64,000 bases of DNA from positions 186,001-250,000 of the forward strand of contig NZ_FQZB01000003.1 in the NCBI RefSeq assembly GCF_900141845.1, read 5' to 3'. The translations under genes were made by a program, and so were the position numbers. The notes beneath the pieces are model-generated. The model worked only from the letters and a program-made list of their open reading frames with translations, was not told the DNA's origin and ran no database searches. Shown here piece by piece: positions 26,716 through 35,516 of this stretch. Every line of letters starts with the position of its first letter. The first letter of the stretch is position 1. The DNA is from Clostridium cavendishii DSM 21758. GTDB lineage: Bacteria > Bacillota > Clostridia > Clostridiales > Clostridiaceae.

Positions 26716-27393
26716 CTAACCCTTATTTTCTTTTAGCCCTTCATTAATTTTCAATTCTATTACCCGGTAAATAATATCAATTATATATCCAGCTATAATA
26801 ACATAATATAAAATATGTATTTCTCCTAATATTAAAAAGAAACTAGTTATTACTCCAAGTAATGTAAGATCCATGCCTATAATATATCCTTTATCTAAGA
26901 ACCACCTTTTAATCTTTCCTCTCTTAATAACATTTAACTTTCTTAATCTTGGAACTATATATGATTTTGCAATAAATCCATATAAATTAATGAGCATTAT
27001 AACCATTAATATAAGATACCATTCCACATTATTAAACCCTATAAAAACAAACACTAAAGTATAAAATACAAAATCACTAATTCTATCTAACTTTGCCCCA
27101 AATTCGCTACTCATATTCTTATATCTTGCTAAATTTCCATCTAAATGATCTAATAATTCATAAATTTGAAAAGCTATAGCTACTTCAATAAACATATTTT
27201 TATATCCCATATAAAAAATAAAAAATCCTAATATACAGTTAAATATTGTAATCATATTTGGTGTAATAAATGTTTTACTTACAGGTTTTATTAACCGAGA
27301 AATAATAGTCTCTCTATAGAATCTTTCTACAATATACATAGTTTGATCTTTTCTCTTTATACTAGACCCATGTTCCACATCATCACCATCCAT
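26716..27393 (-). CDS. CDP-alcohol phosphatidyltransferase-family membrane enzyme
   Basis: Integral membrane enzyme that moves a phospho-alcohol from or to a CDP-activated substrate. The complete family motif DG-x2-AR-x8-G-x3-D-x3-D is present (DGNLARYKNMSSEFGAKLDR then SD; about residues 89-112). About six hydrophobic segments follow or flank it. ATG 27393 has no strong Shine-Dalgarno; an internal Met 19 codons later is an alternative. The acceptor is unknown. Next to a nucleotidyltransferase fusion, it suggests a CDP-activated head group made in this cassette. Cytosolic flagellin would not be its direct substrate. Confidence 0.82.
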   Translation of the reverse strand: MDGDDVEHGSSIKRKDQTMYIVERFYRETIISRLIKPVSKTFITPNMITIFNCILGFFIFYMGYKNMFIEVAIAFQIYELLDHLDGNLARYKNMSSEFGAKLDRISDFVFYTLVFVFIGFNNVEWYLILMVIMLINLYGFIAKSYIVPRLRKLNVIKRGKIKRWFLDKGYIIGMDLTLLGVITSFFLILGEIHILYYVIIAGYIIDIIYRVIELKINEGLKENKG

Positions 27394-27408
27394 TTGTTTT
27401 TAATATTC

Positions 27409-28458
27409 TTATACTTTTCTCATAATCTCATTAATTATTTGTATGTCTTGTTTTATTTTTTCTTCTGCTCGATTAACATTTACCCACAAATTAACAATTT
27501 TTTCTTCTACAATTTTAGAATTTAAAAACTCCTGTTTTTTCTCTCCTAGATAAAAATGATACAAAGCAGGATACCAACTGCTTATATCTATATTTTTTTC
27601 CCTTACTTTCTCTAATAATTTTTCTCTATTTCCCTTATATAAAAAACTATATCTCCATAAAACATCATACATGCCTTGAGCTTTATCTACTAAAGAATTA
27701 TCTAAATACTTTTCATATAACTTTCCCCTCTTATTTCTTTCTTTTATTATTACATCTATATCTTTTACCTTTTCAAGTATTTCATTATTTTCATCAGCAT
27801 CATATATAAAAGTATCTTTACTGTTTATTTGTAAATTATAAATTTCTTTATAATTATTAAAACCTTCCTGTTTATTTTTCATAATATAATAATATTTTTC
27901 TCTATAAGTATCAAATAATTCATTTATATTTTTAGGTTTTATTTTAATTAATGCCTTTTCTATTTTTAGATTTCCATAAAGTCTTTCATCATCTGTAAAA
28001 ATAGCACCTCCACCTTGCTCTGTTTCCAATATTTTTGTATGTCCAAAGCTCATTATAGATGCATCCGAAAATTCACTTAAACTAATAGTTTGAGCTGCAT
28101 CTTCTAAAACAAAGCAACCTTTCTCATGTGCAACCTTTGAAATTTCTTTCATATTGCATTTATGCCCATAAACATGAGTTGGTACTACTACTCCTACATC
28201 ATATTCATCTAAAATATTCTTTAATGAATTTAAATCCATAGTATAATTATTTAAACTAACATCACAAAATATAGGTTCATAACCTGCATATACAGCAGCA
28301 TTTACTGGTGCCATACATGTTATTGTAGGATACACTATTTTTTTATTTTGTAAATTTAATGCTTTTAATATTAAATATATAGCTGTTGTGCCACTTCCAG
28401 TAAAACAACAATATTTTTTATTAAATAAATTACTCATTTTTTTCTCAAAATCATTCAT
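27409..28458 (-). CDS. DegT/DnrJ-type sugar aminotransferase (PseC candidate)
   Basis: PLP-dependent aminotransferase of the DegT/DnrJ/EryC1 family, which transaminates keto nucleotide sugars. Features: CFTGSGTTAIYLILKAL (phosphate cup), YPTITCMAPVNAAVYAGYEP, VLEDAAQTIS (PLP-binding Asp) and SFGHTKILETEQGGG with the Schiff-base Lys. The 349-residue length is slightly short for the family. It is the only DegT-type enzyme in the window, so it may serve both cassettes as PseC, but a different substrate cannot be excluded. The Shine-Dalgarno is weak. Confidence 0.82.
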   Translation of the reverse strand: MNDFEKKMSNLFNKKYCCFTGSGTTAIYLILKALNLQNKKIVYPTITCMAPVNAAVYAGYEPIFCDVSLNNYTMDLNSLKNILDEYDVGVVVPTHVYGHKCNMKEISKVAHEKGCFVLEDAAQTISLSEFSDASIMSFGHTKILETEQGGGAIFTDDERLYGNLKIEKALIKIKPKNINELFDTYREKYYYIMKNKQEGFNNYKEIYNLQINSKDTFIYDADENNEILEKVKDIDVIIKERNKRGKLYEKYLDNSLVDKAQGMYDVLWRYSFLYKGNREKLLEKVREKNIDISSWYPALYHFYLGEKKQEFLNSKIVEEKIVNLWVNVNRAEEKIKQDIQIINEIMRKV

Positions 28459-28464
28459 AATACT

Positions 28465-28815
28465 TTATTCTGAAACCACCTTTTTAATTTTTTGATGTAC
28501 ATCCTCTAGCATTGGTAATATTTCATAATTAAATAAATCCCCTATAAGTATATAATCCTCATTCTCAAAAGCTTCTACCACCTCTTTAAATTTCTTATCT
28601 ATTTCAGAAATATTTATTTCTTCCGTTTGAACATCCTTAGTTAATGTTATAACTTCAATTATCCATTCTATCCCCTTTGATATATCAGGAATTAAACTAC
28701 ACCCCTTAGAAATTTCTCCCTTCTGAAAAAGTTCCACGGCATCATTTATTCCAATCTTTAAATTATCCATATATTTATTTGCTGTTTTCAATACTTCAGC
28801 TTGCTCCTTTTGCAT
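28465..28815 (-). CDS. Small helical protein of unknown function, cassette A copy
   Basis: I do not recognise this 116-residue protein as a named family. It is acidic, predicted helical, without membrane segments, and clearly paralogous to the 119-residue protein at 56168: both share the pattern KxGI-x5-F-x-GE-x3-GC-x-LIP near the N-terminus and IGDLFNYEILPMLEDVH-type sequence near the C-terminus. Each copy sits in its cassette close to Maf and pseB. ATG 28815 is chosen because GGGAGATG precedes it; the in-frame extension upstream to 28953 is hydrophobic and not conserved in the paralogue. Confidence 0.75.
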   Translation of the reverse strand: MQKEQAEVLKTANKYMDNLKIGINDAVELFQKGEISKGCSLIPDISKGIEWIIEVITLTKDVQTEEINISEIDKKFKEVVEAFENEDYILIGDLFNYEILPMLEDVHQKIKKVVSE

Positions 28816-28954
28816 ATTTTCATCTCCCAATAATATATTTGTTATTTTAAATATTAAAACATTATGAAAAACACTTATAAAACTTAATTCAATGAGATTT
28901 ATTATTATAATTATTTTTAAAAATTCACTACTTATTATTACTATTTTTCTCAAT

Positions 28955-29002
28955 TTTTTAAAAAATATAATGGAGAAATAAAAAATTATTTCTCCATTAT
29001 AT
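28955..29002 (-). terminator. Intrinsic terminator after the short Maf gene, cassette A
   Basis: A 15-bp perfect stem (ATATAATGGAGAAAT at plus 28965-28979 with its complement at 28988-29002) with a short A/T loop, followed by a T-run on the minus strand. The upstream arm overlaps the end of the Maf gene at 28986. It splits cassette A into a Maf/pseB part and a downstream sugar-biosynthesis part. Confidence 0.8.
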
Positions 29003-30191
29003 ATTCATCAAGGCTACAATGTTTTGCTCCTTCTATTTTCGCTCCTTTACTACAATTAAAAAATCTAATATTGTTATTGCAGCTTATTATTTTTTGTATC
29101 TTTTCTTTAAAATATAAATACCCCTTAGTAGTCTTTAATTCTTTTCCATCTATGCTAGTAACATAAGTGTTATTAAAGATTTCATTAGTTCTATCTTTAA
29201 CCTCATATATTTCTTCATAATTTTTTGTGTGAGCCTTATCATTTATGAAAGCTAAATCCTGACCTACCATAACTATCTCTTTGGCTCCGCATTTAATAGC
29301 TATATCAATTGCAGCTACAGCTACAGTTTTTCCCGTTGTAATTATGATGTCATCATTCTCCTCACTATTATAGAACATATATTTAGGTCCCTTATAACTA
29401 CTTACTGCTATTCTTGAAGCTGTATTTAAAAAACATAAAGGAATCTTTTCATTTTCATAACCTTTTATTTGTTTATATACAACTTCCTCACCATCTATTA
29501 TCACTATAGCAAGTGGTTTTATATCATTCTTCATAAGTATTTTAAAAGCAGTTCCAACTGTTATTATATTGAATTTTTCTTTATGCTTTTTAATAAGTTC
29601 AATTTCACCATCTAAAGAAGGCCCTGCAGCAACTATTAAATATGGTTTATCAGCTTTTTTCTCTAAAATAAAATCTCTTATTTTAAAGTACGATTCTTTT
29701 AAATTAGAATTATAGTTTTCTAATAATAAATCATAATTTTTTTTAATAGATTCTTTAATAATTTCATATTCATTTATTAATGAATATAATTTTTTATTTT
29801 CTTCTTTTATACCTTCTAAACTGGGCTTATGTACAACAATATTATCTACTTTATTTAAATAATATTCTAATAACTTATAAAATTCCTTATCAAATCCTAT
29901 AACTTTTACTCTTTTATTTAGAAAAATATCTTCATTATATTTTTTACAATAGTCTATAATAGTATTGTTTGCTTCAAATACAATAACTTGTGAACTTTCA
30001 TTAGTACTTTCCAAAATAGAATTTATATGATACCCTAATCCCAATCCATATATGAGAATATACTTAGATAATTTATCTACATTCTCTGCAAAAATATTTC
30101 CTTCTTTTATTGGATCATACTTACTATGTATATATTTTCCATTACATTTCAATGTATATAATCCATTTTTAATTTTTTCCACTTCAATCAT
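28986..30191 (-). CDS. Maf-like (DUF115) flagellin glycosyltransferase, short form, cassette A
   Basis: Member of the DUF115/MptE-like family that includes the Maf proteins, which transfer nonulosonic acids to flagellin Ser/Thr in the cytosol. The core LIVAAGPSLDGEIELIKKH, VGTAFKILMKNDIKPLAIVIIDG and KEIVMVGQDLAFINDKAH are DUF115 hallmarks. The N-terminal third (IYGLGLGYHINSIL, VIVFEANN) is a Rossmann-like domain typical of the family. ATG 30191 is used (401 residues), as it aligns with the start of the paralogue at 57656. It pairs with the long Maf-like gene just upstream. Confidence 0.85.
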   Translation of the reverse strand: MIEVEKIKNGLYTLKCNGKYIHSKYDPIKEGNIFAENVDKLSKYILIYGLGLGYHINSILESTNESSQVIVFEANNTIIDYCKKYNEDIFLNKRVKVIGFDKEFYKLLEYYLNKVDNIVVHKPSLEGIKEENKKLYSLINEYEIIKESIKKNYDLLLENYNSNLKESYFKIRDFILEKKADKPYLIVAAGPSLDGEIELIKKHKEKFNIITVGTAFKILMKNDIKPLAIVIIDGEEVVYKQIKGYENEKIPLCFLNTASRIAVSSYKGPKYMFYNSEENDDIIITTGKTVAVAAIDIAIKCGAKEIVMVGQDLAFINDKAHTKNYEEIYEVKDRTNEIFNNTYVTSIDGKELKTTKGYLYFKEKIQKIISCNNNIRFFNCSKGAKIEGAKHCSLDEYIMEK

Positions 30192-30221
30192 TTTATTATA
30201 TAACACCCTATTTCTAAAAAA

Positions 30222-31970
30222 TCAAACCTTCATTTCTGATATAGTAGCTTTAACCTTTTCATAACAATATTCTATTATAGTCTTAATTCCTCTATAAATT
30301 TCTTTATTTTTATTTAAGTTCTTATTAAATTTAGTTTCTTCATCATCAAGCACCTTGATTATGTAATCTGCATTATTTTCAACATTATATATTACACTAA
30401 ACAGTATACTTTCTAATATACTTATTTTAGCTAATAACTTTCTGAGCCTTTTATCATACTTGTTTAATTTTTGAATACTTATATCTAAATTATTCTGATT
30501 CTTATCCTTATAAGATTTTTCGAATATTTCCAATTCATTCAAGGACTTTTTACATATATCTAAATATTCATCAAAAACTTTTAAGGTCTTTTCCAAACCT
30601 TTTTTAATAGCTTTACTTTTATCATCATCTACTAAAAATGTATCTATAGAAGGAATTTTTCCACTTGAAATTGTATCTAATACATTTTTTAAAGTTTCTA
30701 TTCTTGTTCCCTTTATATTTGCTCCACCTTCTGTAGCATTTATAAATTCTATTTCTGGAAACATCCTTATAACGTCTTCTAAAGCTATTCTAAAGCCATT
30801 CAATACCACACTAGTTCTGACCTTATTGCCATATATGTCGTCAATAAAAATATCTGTAGTACTTATATAATTAGAAAATACTTCCTTAGCACTCTTCTCT
30901 TTATAAAACTTTTTATTTAACGCTATATCCGCATGCCCCATTTCATTAGTATAAGCTAAATCTTGGCCTATAAATATTATAGGACTACATCCCATATATC
31001 CAGCAAAAAAAGTAAGTACATGTGCTATTGAACCGCCTATGGAAAAACTCTGAATCTTTTCTTTCCATATATCATTAACAAACCTTGTATTTGTGGTAAA
31101 TAACTTTTTCCCATTGTGATTTTTTACTACTTCACTATTAGTTCCATCATAAAATAGAAGAGGTGCTTTAACTTTATCTATATAATTATTCACCAAATCA
31201 TAGGATGCTTCTCCTGCGTCTATTACTCCTATACAAGAAGGTTCTATCTCATTATCCATCAAAGCCCTTAATGTTCTTCCTCCTGATAAAATAAGAGCAT
31301 TATCTACCCCTTTTAAAAATTTTATGTTTTTACCAAGAGATGGTCCTGCTGAAACTATAATTGCTGGTTTATTTATATATTTATCCTTAAGTCTATTTAC
31401 AGGTGTTCCAGTTGCCATATACTTTAAATTATTCATTAATGTATTAAACCAAGCCTCAGCAAAAATCATAGATGTGTTTTTTTCTGCAATGCATCTATAT
31501 GATTCATCCCTAATAGCTTTGTATATCTCATTCAAATCATCCTTATATATATTTGAATATTCGCAATAATAACCAACCTTTACATAATCTACAGTCAGTT
31601 GTTCTATATTTTGTGTCAAAAATTCAGTTACACCGTCTGTATCCTTAGCTATGACTATTCGTTCCTTTATTTTATCATCTAAAATATTTTTTTCTATTAT
31701 ATAATCTAATAAACTTTCATTAATTTCCACAACAAGAATTTTATTTTTTGAATTACTCTTCTTTATTAATTCAGCAATATGTTCTCCAAAGGATAACCCA
31801 AAAACAATATAAATATCTTTTTCTGATAGCTCCCCATAGTCATTTATGAATTTATCTATTTCTCTTTTTTGATTATATTTGCTGCCAATATATTGAGTTT
31901 TATCATTAATATTTATTTTAAAAATTTTATATCCATCCTTAGAAATTTCAACATTAAAATCAGTACGCAC
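30222..31970 (-). CDS. Maf-like (DUF115) flagellin glycosyltransferase, long form, cassette A
   Basis: A 582-residue DUF115/Maf-type protein. The N-terminal domain has VFGLSFGEHIAELIKK and KILVVEINESLLDY; the central domain has PAIIVSAGPSLGKNIKFLKG, LSGGRTLRALMDNEIEPSCI, FSIGGSIAHVLTFFAGYMGC and IFIGQDLAYTNEMGHAD. A helical C-terminal extension (about 430-582) distinguishes it from the short form. The start is GTG at 31970 with GGGGAGG nine bases upstream. It is paralogous along its whole length to the protein at 58881. Confidence 0.85.
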   Translation of the reverse strand: MRTDFNVEISKDGYKIFKININDKTQYIGSKYNQKREIDKFINDYGELSEKDIYIVFGLSFGEHIAELIKKSNSKNKILVVEINESLLDYIIEKNILDDKIKERIVIAKDTDGVTEFLTQNIEQLTVDYVKVGYYCEYSNIYKDDLNEIYKAIRDESYRCIAEKNTSMIFAEAWFNTLMNNLKYMATGTPVNRLKDKYINKPAIIVSAGPSLGKNIKFLKGVDNALILSGGRTLRALMDNEIEPSCIGVIDAGEASYDLVNNYIDKVKAPLLFYDGTNSEVVKNHNGKKLFTTNTRFVNDIWKEKIQSFSIGGSIAHVLTFFAGYMGCSPIIFIGQDLAYTNEMGHADIALNKKFYKEKSAKEVFSNYISTTDIFIDDIYGNKVRTSVVLNGFRIALEDVIRMFPEIEFINATEGGANIKGTRIETLKNVLDTISSGKIPSIDTFLVDDDKSKAIKKGLEKTLKVFDEYLDICKKSLNELEIFEKSYKDKNQNNLDISIQKLNKYDKRLRKLLAKISILESILFSVIYNVENNADYIIKVLDDEETKFNKNLNKNKEIYRGIKTIIEYCYEKVKATISEMKV

Positions 31971-31990
31971 TTCTTCCTCCCCTTGTTTAC

Positions 31991-33019
31991 TTATATTAAC
32001 TCTTCATTTTTTATCATAATCCTTACCTCGTCCCTACTTATTGGCTTTAATCCATGGGAAGAGTAACTAGCTATTTCGCAATTTTTATAAGTATCATAAA
32101 CACTTTCATAATAATCAAGACCATATGTAGTAGGAAAAACAACATACATCTTTCCTAAATCCTTTGCATAATGAGACTCTTCCATAGTCATAAGCTCCTC
32201 ATAAAGCCTTTCACCTGGTTTATTCCCTATAAGTTCAATCTTAATATCAGCTTTATTAAGTCCATATTTTTCACAAACATCTTCTATAATAACATTTGAT
32301 AAATCCTTAAGATTAATTACTGGCATTTTTAATACAAAAAGTTCTCCGCCTCTTGATATCTCACATGCTTTCAACATTAAAGTTACTGCTTGTGTGCATG
32401 TCATCATGAATCTGCTCATCTTCTCATCCGTAACAGTTATCTTTCCTTTAGTTAAAATCTGCTTTTTAAATAAAGGTATCACAGAACCTCTAGACCCCAT
32501 AACATTACCAAACCTCACTGCAATAAACTTAGTTTTTACACTACCTTTACTAAAATTAGCAGCTTGAACCAACTTTTCTGCAAGCATTTTAGTTGCTCCA
32601 TATGTATTAGTAGGACTTATAGCTTTATCAGAAGAAGTAAACAAAACGCATTCTACTTTATTCTCAATAGCAGCCTTTATAACATTATTCATTCCATCAA
32701 CGTTAGTTTTTATAGCTTCAGTAGGGTTATACTCGCAAGAAGATACATGTTTCATAGCTGCTAAGTTAAAAACAATATCTATGTCGTGCATAGCTCTTTG
32801 AACCCTGTCATAATCTCTTACATCACCAATTAAAAATCTAAACTTTTTGGAATCCCTAATAAAATCTACATGCTGTTGCATTTTAAATTGCTTGTGTTCA
32901 TCTCTGCTAAATATTCTTATCACCTTCGGATCATGATTTACAAGCTCCTTTATAAGTCCTTGCCCTATAGTTCCCGTTCCTCCAATTATTAATATACTTT
33001 TATCAGTAAAAAATCCCAT
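31991..33019 (-). CDS. pseB: PseB-type UDP-GlcNAc 4,6-dehydratase (inverting), cassette A
   Basis: First enzyme of pseudaminic-acid-like biosynthesis, making a 4-keto-6-deoxy UDP-sugar. NAD-binding IGGTGTIGQGLIKEL lies near residue 12, followed by IFSRDEHKQFKMQ, FNLAAMKHVSSCEYNPTEAI, the catalytic TSSDKAISPTNTYGATKMLAE (the Lys and Tyr-x3-Lys of the PseB/CapD type) and FGNVMGSRGSVIPLFKKQI. The length of 342 residues is standard. It is the first gene after a terminator and a sigma-A-like promoter. The paralogue at 56540 is very similar. Confidence 0.9.
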   Translation of the reverse strand: MGFFTDKSILIIGGTGTIGQGLIKELVNHDPKVIRIFSRDEHKQFKMQQHVDFIRDSKKFRFLIGDVRDYDRVQRAMHDIDIVFNLAAMKHVSSCEYNPTEAIKTNVDGMNNVIKAAIENKVECVLFTSSDKAISPTNTYGATKMLAEKLVQAANFSKGSVKTKFIAVRFGNVMGSRGSVIPLFKKQILTKGKITVTDEKMSRFMMTCTQAVTLMLKACEISRGGELFVLKMPVINLKDLSNVIIEDVCEKYGLNKADIKIELIGNKPGERLYEELMTMEESHYAKDLGKMYVVFPTTYGLDYYESVYDTYKNCEIASYSSHGLKPISRDEVRIMIKNEELI

Positions 33020-33068
33020 AACACACCATCTCTCTCCATCAGAAATTATTCTCCTAATAGTATGCTAT

Positions 33069-33096
33069 ATTATAAGTTTTTATATACTAAGGTCAT
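33069..33096 (-). promoter_or_regulatory. Candidate sigma-A promoter of the cassette A pseB operon
   Basis: On the minus strand ATGACC (plus 33091-33096) is followed by 16 bases and a consensus TATAAT (plus 33069-33074), about 50 bases before ATG 33019 and directly downstream of a strong terminator. Confidence 0.5.
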
Positions 33097-33103
33097 ATTT
33101 TTT

Positions 33104-33148
33104 CAAAAAAATAAGTATCAGTAGTTGTATACACAACTACTGATACTT
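33104..33148 (-). terminator. Strong intrinsic terminator after flagellin 2 operon
   Basis: A nearly perfect inverted repeat (AAGTATCAGTAGTTGT and its complement, plus 33113-33148) with a tiny loop is followed on the minus strand by ATTTTTTT. It separates the gene at 33196 from the pseB operon. Confidence 0.88.
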
Positions 33149-33195
33149 ACTCTAATATTCTTTCATCTACCATTATTCTAACTTGTGTTCTAAAA

Positions 33196-33543
33196 TTAAT
33201 AAATATATTCATTACTATTTACAGTATATAAGTTATACACATTTAATGCTTCTTCGTCTGTTATTTTATTTTCGTCTAACTTACGATATAACATATATAA
33301 TTTAAAATTTAAATCTGGATCTAAAAATTTGGTTGCATTCATTTTTTCACTTATAAGCTCTTTTACTGAAGTCTGTTTTACTGAAGTCTCTTTAACTTCA
33401 AGTTCATTATACAAAATTTCTAATATTTCATTTATTGCACCCTTAACCTCCATATCTTCAATTGATACTTTAAGTCCTTTTAGCTTTACTTGTATTTTTT
33501 CTAAATTATCTTTTTTTACTAAAATCTTTTCCCCAATTTCCAT
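33196..33543 (-). CDS. Small protein of unknown function downstream of flagellin 2
   Basis: I do not recognise this 115-residue protein. It is charged and probably helical, with no signal or membrane segment. It contains a short internal duplication (ETSVKQTSVKE, about residues 52-62). The second half (FLDPDLNFKLYMLYRKLDENKITDEEALNVYNLY) is Tyr/Leu/Asp rich. AGGAGGTAGGATAT precedes ATG 33543, so it is probably translated. It is co-oriented with flagellin 2 and ends before a strong terminator, so it might be a chaperone or accessory protein for that flagellin. That role is inference from position only. Confidence 0.65.
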   Translation of the reverse strand: MEIGEKILVKKDNLEKIQVKLKGLKVSIEDMEVKGAINEILEILYNELEVKETSVKQTSVKELISEKMNATKFLDPDLNFKLYMLYRKLDENKITDEEALNVYNLYTVNSNEYIY

Positions 33544-33659
33544 ATATCCTACCTCCTAATCATGATTATTTTTAAATTTAATATATTTAAAAATAATCCA
33601 AGCTTCCCTGCTCTTCAAGTGATCCTTTATCCAAGAAATTCAAAGAATCAGGGTATTCT

Positions 33660-34466
33660 TTACAACATTATCTTATTTGTACTTTCAGCAGATAGTTTAA
33701 CAGATGCATATAATATAGTATTACAATTAACTAAAATGTCATTTCTAGCTACCTTCAGCATACCCTGTGCCATATCAATATCTTCTATTCTAGATAATGC
33801 AGCAGTTAAATTAAGGTTGTTACTTGATGCTGAAGATGACATATATTCTAAATTATTTAAACTTACACCTGCCTCTGTTCTATTCTCTGTTACATTTAAA
33901 AGTACTTTATCAAAAGTTCTTAAAAATTCTTGTGCATCTTTTGAAGTTTTAACATTAGCATCTTTTATCCCTATGCCTTCAGTTGACATATTTCTTAAGT
34001 TAATATCATAAGTAGTATATGGATTATCCTTGACTTGAATAGTTAAAGGTTTGTCTGATTTTAATACCTTTATACCATTGAACTCCATTTGCTCAGACAT
34101 ATCATCTATACCCTTTTTTATCTGTTCAAATTCCTTGTTTATGTTTTCTCTATCTTCATCTGTTAAAGTATCATTAGCAGCTTCAATAGATATTTCCTTC
34201 ATTCTATGAAGCTTTTCAGTAATTTCCCCTAATGCACCATCAACCACTTGTAGCATAGATATTGCATCTTTAGAATTTCTTTCCCCTTGTGCTAGCCCTC
34301 TTATTTGGGATTTAAGACTTTCACCTATACCCATTCCAGCAGTATCATCTGCTGCTTTTATTATCCTTTTTCCTGCAGATACTTTTTGCATAGTGCTATC
34401 TTCTCTTTTGTTCTTTCTTGCGACTCTGTTTAATGTATCTAGTACTCCATAACCGTTAATAATCAT
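33660..34466 (-). CDS. Divergent flagellin-family protein 2
   Basis: A 268-residue flagellin homologue. The N-terminal D0/D1 half is recognisable (VSAGKRIIKAADDTAGMGIG, LKSQIRGLAQGERNSKDAIS, MLQVVDGALGEITEKLHRMK). The C-terminal half keeps LSRIEDIDMAQGMLKVARNDIL but then diverges: it ends KLSAESTNKIML with no recognisable VLSLLR-type terminus. In another frame just past the stop (33580-33655) lies an open stretch reading KEYPDSLNFLDK, which looks more like a flagellin end, so a frameshift is possible. ATG 34466 fits AGGAG. No sigma-28 promoter is seen in the 43-base gap upstream. Confidence 0.8.
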   Translation of the reverse strand: MIINGYGVLDTLNRVARKNKREDSTMQKVSAGKRIIKAADDTAGMGIGESLKSQIRGLAQGERNSKDAISMLQVVDGALGEITEKLHRMKEISIEAANDTLTDEDRENINKEFEQIKKGIDDMSEQMEFNGIKVLKSDKPLTIQVKDNPYTTYDINLRNMSTEGIGIKDANVKTSKDAQEFLRTFDKVLLNVTENRTEAGVSLNNLEYMSSSASSNNLNLTAALSRIEDIDMAQGMLKVARNDILVNCNTILYASVKLSAESTNKIML

Positions 34467-34509
34467 TTGTATCATCTCCTAACTTTTTTAAGCACCTAAA
34501 GTACTTTTA

Positions 34510-35502
34510 TCATCTAATCCATTCTTCTGTTTCTTTTATTCCACTTTCTAGAGTATATTCTGGACTCCATCCTAAAACAGCTTTAGCCTTTAAAGAATTA
34601 CACTTAAGCTTCATGATTTCAGCTTGAGGATGTATGTGCTTAATATGATTTATCTTAACTCTCCCTCCACTTATTATTTTTGCAAGTTCATTTATAGTAA
34701 CGTCTCTACCTGTACCTGCATTTACTATTTCTCCATCTACTTTAGATTCAAATCCAGCCATTGTAACAAATCTAGCACAGTCTTTTACATAAAGTAAATC
34801 TCTAGTTTGCTCACCAGTACCATATATATTTATGTCCTTATTATCCAAAGCATTTTTTATAAATATTGCAACTACGCCACCTTCACCACCAGTTTTTTGG
34901 TGTGGTCCATAGGTATTAAAAGGTCTTATAACAACCGTTGGCAATTTATAAGATAAATAGTACGATATAACTAAATTTTCAGCACCTATTTTACTTGCCC
35001 CATATGGTGATACTGGCTTAGTTGGATGAAGCTCATCTATTCCCTCTTCCTTATCACATTTATCAAATACCATACAAGTACTCATAAATACAACTTTACA
35101 AGGATGAGTTTTCTCTTCATCTGCTATAATCCACTCTTCTCCATCCATTCTAGAATTTTTACCAAACATTTGCCATTTAGCTCTTTCTAAAACATTAAAT
35201 GTTCCTAATGTATCATTATAAAAAGTAGTTTTTGGATCATCTATAGAATCTTGAACATTTATAGATGCTGCTAAATGATATATTATATCAAATTTAGATT
35301 TGAAAACATCATCCAAAAGTTTTTCATCTTGGATATCTCCTTTTATAAATTTAAAATTCGAATTTGATTTAAATTCTTCTATATTCTTAAGACTTCCATT
35401 AGAAAGATTATCAAAAGCTACTACATCATGTCCCTCTTCAAGTAATCTTTTAACTACCCATCTTCCTATAAATCCTGCTCCGCCTGTCACTAATATGTTC
35501 AT
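34510..35502 (-). CDS. NAD-dependent sugar epimerase/dehydratase (SDR), cassette B
   Basis: A 330-residue extended SDR, very similar throughout to the protein at 19825. GGAGFIGRWVVKRLLEEG binds NAD; the catalytic SPYGASKIGAE and FMSTCMVFDKCD, and substrate-side YGTGEQTRDLLYVKDC are all kept. The few differences are mostly conservative, consistent with cassette duplication. Its substrate is probably the same nucleotide sugar as the cassette A copy. It is the last glycosylation gene before flagellin 2, which follows 43 bases later with no terminator between. Confidence 0.85.
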   Translation of the reverse strand: MNILVTGGAGFIGRWVVKRLLEEGHDVVAFDNLSNGSLKNIEEFKSNSNFKFIKGDIQDEKLLDDVFKSKFDIIYHLAASINVQDSIDDPKTTFYNDTLGTFNVLERAKWQMFGKNSRMDGEEWIIADEEKTHPCKVVFMSTCMVFDKCDKEEGIDELHPTKPVSPYGASKIGAENLVISYYLSYKLPTVVIRPFNTYGPHQKTGGEGGVVAIFIKNALDNKDINIYGTGEQTRDLLYVKDCARFVTMAGFESKVDGEIVNAGTGRDVTINELAKIISGGRVKINHIKHIHPQAEIMKLKCNSLKAKAVLGWSPEYTLESGIKETEEWIR

Positions 35503-35516
35503 TACTTAATATCCTC

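Noticed and set aside
28816..28953. 46-codon N-terminal extension of the small cassette A protein.
   Set aside because: It is hydrophobic, absent from the paralogue, and a good Shine-Dalgarno lies right before the internal ATG.
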